Assembly (NCBI RefSeq): GCF_910596095.1
Contig: NC_056548.1
Location: 19,306,651-19,370,650 of the forward strand
Reading direction: 5' to 3'
Source: Thunnus maccoyii
Taxonomy: Eukaryota; Chordata; Actinopteri; Scombriformes; Scombridae
Length of the DNA stretch: 64,000 bases
Both the position numbers and the translations under genes were made by a program. A model generated the notes under the pieces. It saw only the letters and a list, made by a program, of their open reading frames with translations, searched no databases and was not told the origin of the DNA. Positions 56,405-64,000 of this stretch are shown here, piece by piece. The first letter of the stretch is position 1; every line of letters begins with the position of its first letter.

Positions 56405-59400
56405 CAAGAGGAGGGGATGGAGGCGGCGATGGTGGTGGTGGGAGGGTGAAAGCAGATTTGGAGAGAAGAGTTCCTCAGTTGGTAATTATCAATCTCTCAG
56501 GAATGCAGCCGCTGCTCTTACCAGACAAGCTGCTGCATGGCTTCAGTGGCCTCGCAGCACGCCAATTTGCATTACCTCGTCCACAGATCTCTGCATGCTA
56601 CCACCGCGCATGCACACACACAACCTCCTGAACCCCCTGTGAGTTCAGTTACATAGCATTTTGGTTTATTTGTGTCATTATTGTCTTACAGTGTTGTTGT
56701 GTTTATGCTATGTTTATTTTTATCACTGTCATTACTTACATGGTCTTTTTCTGAAACTTTATCCTCTCTGCACCAAACAAAGGAACCACATAATGTCAGT
56801 AAGGGGTTGTCTTTCAGTCCAATTCCTTCACCACTGTGTATTTATGCTGATATGTTGGTTTAGAATCAAATTGTAGGAAACTTGTGGCCACCCTGGACTC
56901 TGGCTCTTGAGATGAAATTTTCATGAGCTATTCAGCATCATCATCTTCCCTGCCAATGCAAAAATAAGTTTAGTGTGAAAGAGGAGGCCAATTCCCTTAA
57001 GATCGGAAATCTTTCATTGATGCCTGACTCCTGCAGGGCTCAGAGTTGCTGGTATTCATTGTAGAAGCTCCTCAAGTATTTACAGTTCGTGTCTTGGTGG
57101 CCTCGTCGTCCATCACAGTACAGTTATTGTACATTAAGTGTTTGCTCATAATTGTGAGGAGTTCTAGCCCAGACAACGTTCCTTAAGTCTACTCTTGAGT
57201 AGCAGCGCTCTCCTTTGTTTGATAATGCCCAAAGAAGACGGGGCAACGCCCTGATTGATGCCTGCAGGTGCTGCACAGTAACACCAGTTTTCACAGTGCT
57301 TAAACACTTGCCATTTGCTCATTCTTATAGTAGTTTAAAAACTTTTATTACCCAAACAAGCCGCTACTTTTCCGCTGGTCTCTGCAGGAGGACTAGAACA
57401 GATCCAAAACATCCCGTTTTTTTCCCCCCAGAGAAGAGAATATTAACCTTGTTAATCTGTTATTTCCTTGTTGCAGAGACTAACTGTATTCAGCCCGACT
57501 TTAACCTGGCTCGCTGACAGCTAAGTCATGCCATGTCAAACTCTGCAGCTCAGACGTACGTAGATGTGAACGACCTCCTGGTTAAACTGAGCCGGTCCTA
57601 ATTCAAACAAAGGTGGCTGCCTGTATCACCGCCACTCCCTCTTGGCTTTGCCTTATCCCTGTGAGGCAGTGGAGTCTGCTCTGTCAGCTTCCCTGTGTGC
57701 AGTCCAAGATTCAGTTCCTGGACACCCCCCCCGTCCCTTCCTACTTGTAACTGCAAAATTCACATTATTTATATTTGCTGGTGTCGATAAGGGTGTGATT
57801 ACACTTCATTTTCAAAATGAGTATTGTGAGAGTCCACTCAAAGGATAGGATAGTGTTTTATGCAACATTTGAACCTACTTTCTTACCACGTGGGTGCAGC
57901 TTGTCACATAAAACATTAAAGTGGGTAAGAAACTATTTCAAAGTCAACTTCAGGACAGTTCTCTAAATTATACCGTGGTGTAAATCCCCCCTTAAAGGCA
58001 TTCTGTTTAAAAAATAATGACAGAGAATGACTGTATTTGCAGTTCATCTTTGACACAGTTCAGTTTAGGGTGTGGACACTTGAGTCACTTGGACTTAAGA
58101 TAGTTTTCAAATATAACAACAACTGGATTTCCCTCTTTTCATTTACTCACCAGTTTGTCAAAGAAAGGTACAGTCGAGCCCAGTGGGAGATGAAGATCTG
58201 TGGTTTTTAATCCTGGATTTGGGCTCTGGCTTAGTCTGCGCAGTAACCCATGCTTCTGTGCTTTGCTTTAGGCGAGGCAGGTGTCAGTGCTTTGCGCTGA
58301 TTTAACTCTGTTGACCTGCCTGCGTAAAAGTGGAGAGGAGACCCAGATTTGCGCTGGAATTTATGTCCTAGAGCTCCACGACATACAGTATAACTGTCAA
58401 AAGTACACAATCAATACCTGTCGTTTCCGGAGTCTCAACATCTATTTCATGACAGTGTGTAAACTGCTATCAGCTCCAGTTTACTTCAAGTTGATGTGTA
58501 CACACAGCTGTCAATGTCAGATAATCAGTGCTTCAGGTATTGACACTGCGTTGAGGTTAACTTTGTTTGAGCTGTACCTCCTGTCCAATGTGAGAGCCTG
58601 ACGTCTTTTGTAAAGGATAAGTAAACAGCATGTTGGAACACATGCTTGCTCCAGCAGGACTGGGCCTAGGCTAGAAAACCACAGTGGGTTTAGTGTGTGT
58701 GAGAAAGACAGAGAGAGAGAGCATGCAACTTTTTTGTTTGTAAATCAGCTCAGAGCTCATGACCGAATTATGTTCTTTATGATAACGTGATACACTATGA
58801 TGTGGTATGGTGTAGGCGATGCTGGTTGAGGTTTTTCATCAGGTTTGTGCTACAAATCTCCAAAAAAGGTCAGATTTGAAATCCTTCTTCTGTGCGCACA
58901 TTGTGTATCAACTTTTATGAATTGAGAGGTGTGGTTAGGGGTTAAGTAATTGCTGGGACAATGAAACAAGTCTGTAATTAAGTTGTTGGTGCTATAACTT
59001 TGAAACTTCTTACCCTAAAGAAACCTAAGAGATGTGAAGTTTACTTGAGTAAAGCTTCAGACAAATTGTAAATAAAAGAAGGGCACTCATCTGCATGCGT
59101 CACGTCATTAAATTTGTTTGCAAAACTGAAAATTGCAGGTTGTTATGTGTAACCATGGAAGTGGTAGTATGAGTCAACTCCTTGTGACTGGACTAGAGGG
59201 CAGTCCTCTGGGTGGTCCTCTGCCGTGTTACAGAGGTTTTAGCATTACTCTGGTCCCTCTGATGGAAATAATACAGGGAACTGCTACACTCCTGGCAGCC
59301 TGTGGGCTATAAATGAATGAAACAGCCCCCTTTTCCCAAGAGAGGCGTCTGATTATTGGCGACTGTTGCCAATACAGATGCACAGATCTTAGTCATGCCC

Positions 59401-61394
59401 AAATGACTGTAATTTGGAGCAGAAGAAACACAGGGCTTAGTGCAGGGAGAGGCCTTGTGCTTTTCTCTCAAGAAGATGGATGCTCCATCTTGTTAAAGGC
59501 CTTTCACTACAACTCACTCCTTGTAGTGTGTCTACTCTGTACAAGATGTGCCACTTCAGATGTGCGGCAGTGAAGAACAAGTTCAACTTGGCTACATGAA
59601 TATAACAAACGACTTCAAAAATGCCCACATATGTATAATATTTAGAAAAGTATTCAAGTACTTAGAGTACTCATCTTAAGCCTTTCATACATGTGTTTGG
59701 ATGCAAACCTCCCTTTCTGCAGAGGGCAGAACCATATTTAATGTTTCTTTATGTACACAGTGATGACTACCGCCTGGTCTGGGAATGATACTCTGCAAAT
59801 TCCAGCAGTGACATTCTGACTGATAAAAGGTTAATTTATGACTAATGTATGTCAGGCGCCTGGCTTTGAAAAGTACACATCTGTCTGAACATCTTCCATA
59901 TGATACATCCAAAATAGGCTTCTCTTACTTCTCATCCCTGCCCGCCTTGATGACAGGAAGCAATTTGGAAAAGTCATGTTTGTAATCCTCGCAGTACATG
60001 ACATAGGTTTCTGTGGTTTAGTTTCATATTCTTGTCTGGGGCAGAAGAGTATTCCTATAACTCTGTTGCTAAAAGATGGTTTGTTATGTTGCTCGCGTAT
60101 TGCTTGTGATAAAGTTTCTCTGCATTGTTTTTCACGCATGACTGTGAAGCATCATAGCAGCCAAAAGCTTTTCATGAACTTTTCTTGACAGCGAATCATA
60201 ATTCTCTCAAGAGCCGGTTCCTACTTTTAGCCTCTGATTTGAAGATAAGTATCTAATAAAGCATGCAGCTGGAAGACACTCAGTGTAAGCCACAGATCTC
60301 CTCGAGCAAGGCTTGGAAATCTGCCTCAAAGTAGAGGACTTTAGCAAGGTGAAGGGCGGAGGAAGGAGGGAAAGGGAAGGCGATGAGCTCATTGCACTTA
60401 GAATGAAAAAAACAAAGGAAGACAATTAAACATAACAAGGAACATGAAACAGAAACTGATGTGAATGGACACTATTCGTTAAAAGAGCCTCAAAGCACAT
60501 TGACGACTATTTATTTTTCCGTTCTTTAGCTCTTCCTAGTGTGTGCTGTTTTTCCTGTGTGTAAAAGTGCATGAGACTACGGGTGTGGCTTTGTGAATTA
60601 TGACTCCATGTTGTGGAATGAAGGGAGCGGTGCCAGGTCTTTCTTTGCAGAACTGTGAAGTTTGGTTTAGAGGCAGGAGGGGGTCTGTGTAGGCTGAGCG
60701 TGTAGGCTGAATGAGCAGTGCCCACGGAGACGCACAAACACAAATAGACACACATACCAAGTGGAGTGGTCTGTAGAATAAGCAACACTATGGATACGTG
60801 CACCGCTGTATTTATTAGTACAACTAGATTTGTCAGTGTTTATTTAAAGGCCAAGCATTTGCTGTAACATACTTTAAACTGGTTTTAAACCTTTAAAACT
60901 AATTTCTTTTAAGATGAACGTCACCTGGCCAAATTTGGCAGCTTCTTGAGTTTAAAAGGTTCCTTTGCAGCAACCAAATCTCCAATATTGGATGTTGTGA
61001 TTCCTTTAACATAACAGCAAGCTTGGTTTTCATACCAGGCCCTGCTTGCAGCTGCACACATGACACATGACAGGATAACTTTTAATGACAAATAATACAA
61101 TCAAAGTGAACATTTCAGCTGCTTGTTTTGACTTTTCACTTTGATGGACTACCTAAAGCTAGTCTTAAGTTTCTGCAAGTTGATTTTAATACTGCACTGG
61201 CATTAATTGAAACCAGTGGATGACAGTAATGATAGAAATCAATCAAATGGATCTGTTATGATCCTTTAGCAGACGGCAATTATTACCTTTCTTCGAGTGC
61301 CAGCACATGTGGTACTTGGATGATGATGACTAAAATTGTATTTCTTCTTCTCTCTCTCTCTTTTCTTCAGGTTTTAACTCCAGGGTGAGGTGGT

Positions 61395-61689
61395 ATGTCA
61401 AACCGTGACTCGCTGGGGTTTGGGGACCTGATTCCCCAGGATGTGGTTGAGATTTTTGCCCAAGAGAAGCATAGCAAAAGGGGGCGGAAGAAGCGCAGTC
61501 ACTCCCTGGGCAGGGCTTTGGGCTGGCTGAAGGGCAAGAAGAGGAAGGATCTTAGGGCTAACGGGCAGAGCCTGGGCCTAGGTCCTGCACTTGACTTGGC
61601 CTTGGATGGGCACCCTGCTGGGCATCAGGGTGGACACAAAGGAGGACATAAGTCAGGAAAGCAGGGCCATCCACAGGGAAACAGTCATG
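61395..61689 (+). CDS. nhsl3: NHS-like protein 3 (KIAA1522-like), N-terminal coding exon; gene continues past window
   Basis: An acceptor (TTTCTTCAG at about 61363-61371) precedes a short leader and ATG 61395. The exon encodes 98 residues, starting MSNRDSLGFGDLIPQDVVEI, then a strongly basic stretch (KHSKRGRKKRSHSLGRALGW and KGKKRKDL), a hydrophobic LGLGPALDLALDGH and a Gly/His repeat (GHQGGHKGGHKSGKQGH). It ends at a good donor (CATG then GTAAGA) after 61689, phase 1. I identify it as the 5' end of KIAA1522/NHSL3 mainly because it follows rbbp4-sync on the correct strand, as at human 1p35. The N-terminal sequence itself is only vaguely familiar. Downstream exons were not found in the remaining 2.3 kb. 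Confidence 0.6.
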
Positions 61690-64000
61690 GTAAGAACCCA
61701 CAGGATGCTCGATGGCCATTTTATCCCCTCTAATATTTTTTAAGGGTGTTTACATCTTCTCAGTTGTAGTGTTGTTATCCATTGTTAAAGAATGACTTAG
61801 ACAGTAGACTATTTTTAAAAAATGAAATGAAATGATGCCTCCACAGCAGTTAGAACAGCAGTTAACTATTAACTTGCCTATATCCTGCATATTACAAAAT
61901 AATAATTTCCCAAAGCAAACCATGGAGTACCTAGATTTATTTCCCGCCTTCCAAAACGTCTTTATTTTTAATTTCAATGCAGAGTTAAAATCCGCTTGCA
62001 GTCTTGAAACTTGTTTGAGATAGTTAATCCACTACAGTTAATGAAAAATTTGATTTTTTTTTTTTTTTGGTCAGTTATGTTTAAGCTGTTGAAAGCAGGG
62101 TTTTGAAAACACTCTCTGATGGTGCATTTAAAACTGGGTTGACCAAATTTATATTAACCTCTTAATGAATTCTGTGTCTGCACCCATAACATAACTCAGT
62201 GAGGCAGTTTCATCAGTTTTTGGATGTTAAAGCACCCTTTAATGCATCACCACAGGGAGTTTAGAATATGGTCACTGTTGGAAAATATAATCAACTGCAC
62301 AAACTTGCCAAGTGAAGCAATTTGTTGTAACAGTCTAAAACCCACCAGTGTAGCAGTGAGCTCTTTGTAGGTACATTAAAATGAATTTCCATAGAGAGCA
62401 GTTTTGTTTAGTAACCTGACATCTAAGAGAAGGAACAAGTTGCTGGGAACCAGTTGAATATCCTGCTCCTTGGCTCCCAGGCATGTGTGTTTGTTCACTC
62501 GAGGGATGTTTGAACAGACTAACTTCCTACTCACCCTCTGACCCTCAGCTGGCTTTGTTTGCTGTGAAAAAAATCTCTGTCCGTCCTGTTCTGTGACACC
62601 ATCACTTACTTACCTGGTCTTCAGGTTACATGGAGGGTAAGGGGCTGCACTGTGGCTGCCATCCACATGGGACATACAAGAAGGGGATTTTATTTTACTT
62701 ATTGTACATTCACACACATTATATACACTTGAACAAAAACCCCACTCACACACATCGTGAACACATAAAAACTTATTCATAGTGTCCCAAGAAAATTGCA
62801 GCAACACTCTGACTTTTCCCAGAGTTGTGCTCAGCAGATCTTGTCAGAGCTTGCACATGTGCACTCATATGTCAGCGCAGTGCACAATTCCAATCCGGTT
62901 TTGTCTTTGCTCTGTGCAACAAGTTGAGTGAACACAATGTTTTTTTCTGTTCAGTTTTCAACTGTGAGTACAAACTTTAGTTTTATACCCTCATTAATCA
63001 TACCTTTTTCTCATTGATGCAGTCAGACCTCAAACATAAAAACATCTGACAAACAAATGAAACCTTGTCCTATAGAGTCGGCTTATGCAAAAGCACAAAA
63101 GTAGCAATGGCGTTTGGTTAAGGCTGTTTTATGTGTGTTTGTCTGGCAGTGCTTGTGCAGTCTTCGCTAATTGCTTCACAGACAGAGGAGGCTCCGCCTG
63201 TTTCTCTTGCTGCTGATTCTCCAAGTGGAAGCCCAGAGCTTGTAGTTCAGCGGGAAGGGTGTCTTGGGGATTTCCACAAGATCCAAACACATTCAGTCTC
63301 ACATAGACAAACTCTACCCACAACAGAAGATGAATATGTTGAAATTCTCAGTCATATCTCTGGCTTTGGTAGATGATGAATGCATAGACAGTGTGTCAGC
63401 ATCAGCTAGCGCATACGTATGTAGACTGCATTACACAATCTTTTCCCTATATTGAGCTACCCATGGTTATTTACAACAGCAGTGAAGCTGAGAGTTTTGT
63501 AAGAAAAAGTAAACTGTGAAGAGAGATAAGGTATTTCTCCCCTGCCAAGGTTAACTTAGAGGTTGCCTCCCACATCGGGCAGAGGCCATGAATTCTTCTC
63601 CTTCACTTTTTCACACGTCCACTCAACTAGAATTACTGCAAGGTGTAAATTTCTGGATTTTTCAAAAGGTTGTAACCAACATTTCAACATCGTTGTGGTG
63701 GCAGCCGCATTGAATATTCTTGTAAATGGAACATGAATTGCCTTAACAGGCCTTAAGGTTACAGAAATATATCAGTATAAAGCAGGAAGTGTTGGCTATT
63801 AAATGTGATTTATGTGCCAGGTATTAACGTGCTGCTATTGAGCTCTGAACGCAGTGAACGTGTTGTGTATGACATGCAGATTGTTGGTGCTGGCAACAAG
63901 CACAGCAAACTCTTCGCCAGACGCTTCCTCTGATTAGGAAGAAGCTCAGCAATTCCCAAAATGCAATCAGAGGAGGTTTATTACAGGAACGGAACATGGT
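61690..64000 (+). other. Intron of the nhsl3-like gene, running off the window
   Basis: No exon in the required phase with convincing content was found. An open stretch at 63131-63376 has possible acceptors but no recognisable NHS-family sequence. Confidence 0.45.

Larger units (their letters stand above)
53396..61370 (+). other. First intron of the nhsl3-like gene (about 8 kb)
   Basis: Long intron between the CpG-rich first exon and the coding exon. It contains an unexplained minus-strand ORF (54389-54691), a partial transposon (55895-56050) and a 23-G run (56382-56404). Apart from these I see short ORFs and simple repeats only. Confidence 0.5.

Noticed and set aside
56364-56642. ORFs with poly-Gly or Gly/Arg starts
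   Set aside because: Translation of the poly-G tract and neighbouring G-rich sequence; no conserved content.
63131-63376. Possible next coding exon of nhsl3
   Set aside because: Open frame with acceptor-like CAG sites, but no NHS-family sequence was recognised and the right splice phase could not be shown.

Overview
The window is vertebrate nuclear DNA, almost certainly from a teleost fish. It holds nine multi-exon protein-coding genes with GT-AG introns. The introns are short. Several terminal-inverted-repeat elements in the introns and intergenic gaps resemble short DNA transposons that are common in spiny-rayed fish genomes. Nothing prokaryotic, viral or CRISPR-like was seen. Exon joins below were read by hand and checked for codon phase at every junction. 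For seven genes they give one uninterrupted reading frame from start to stop codon.

Layout: (1) 1-2190, minus: 5' part of klhl28 (BTB-Kelch), running off the left edge. (2) 2190-5480: gap with an old repeat, a TA microsatellite and one TTAA-flanked MITE nested inside another. (3) 5480-19700, plus: togaram1, a TOG-domain ciliary microtubule protein, head-to-head with klhl28. It appears to lack the first TOG domain. (4) 21.8-26.7 kb, minus: ccdc28b, tail-to-tail with togaram1. (5) 28.4-33.6 kb, minus: tmem39b. (6) 36.2-40.6 kb, minus: khdrbs1 (Sam68). (7) 43.3-45.05 kb, minus: zbtb8os (archease). (8) 45.37-49.5 kb, plus: rbbp4, whose start codon lies about 320 bp from that of zbtb8os across a shared promoter. 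(9) 49.7-51.75 kb, minus: sync (syncoilin), with a TATA-type promoter. (10) 52.9 kb to the right edge, plus: 5' end of a gene I call nhsl3/kiaa1522, with a CpG-rich first exon, an intron of about 8 kb and one N-terminal coding exon.

From memory of human gene order, klhl28-togaram1 corresponds to 14q21. The block ccdc28b-tmem39b-khdrbs1-zbtb8os-rbbp4-sync-nhsl3 corresponds to 1p35. The window therefore spans a linkage junction at about 20-22 kb. The genes do not form a pathway. They are mainly housekeeping or nuclear genes (rbbp4 chromatin, khdrbs1 RNA binding, zbtb8os tRNA ligation), two cilium-related genes (togaram1, ccdc28b), one ER membrane gene (tmem39b) and one muscle filament gene (sync).

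I found no convincing undescribed system. The points most worth checking are the missing TOG1 region of togaram1, an unexplained antisense ORF in the nhsl3 intron, the nested MITE pair, the synteny junction, two microexons, a GC-AG intron and the compact zbtb8os/rbbp4 promoter.
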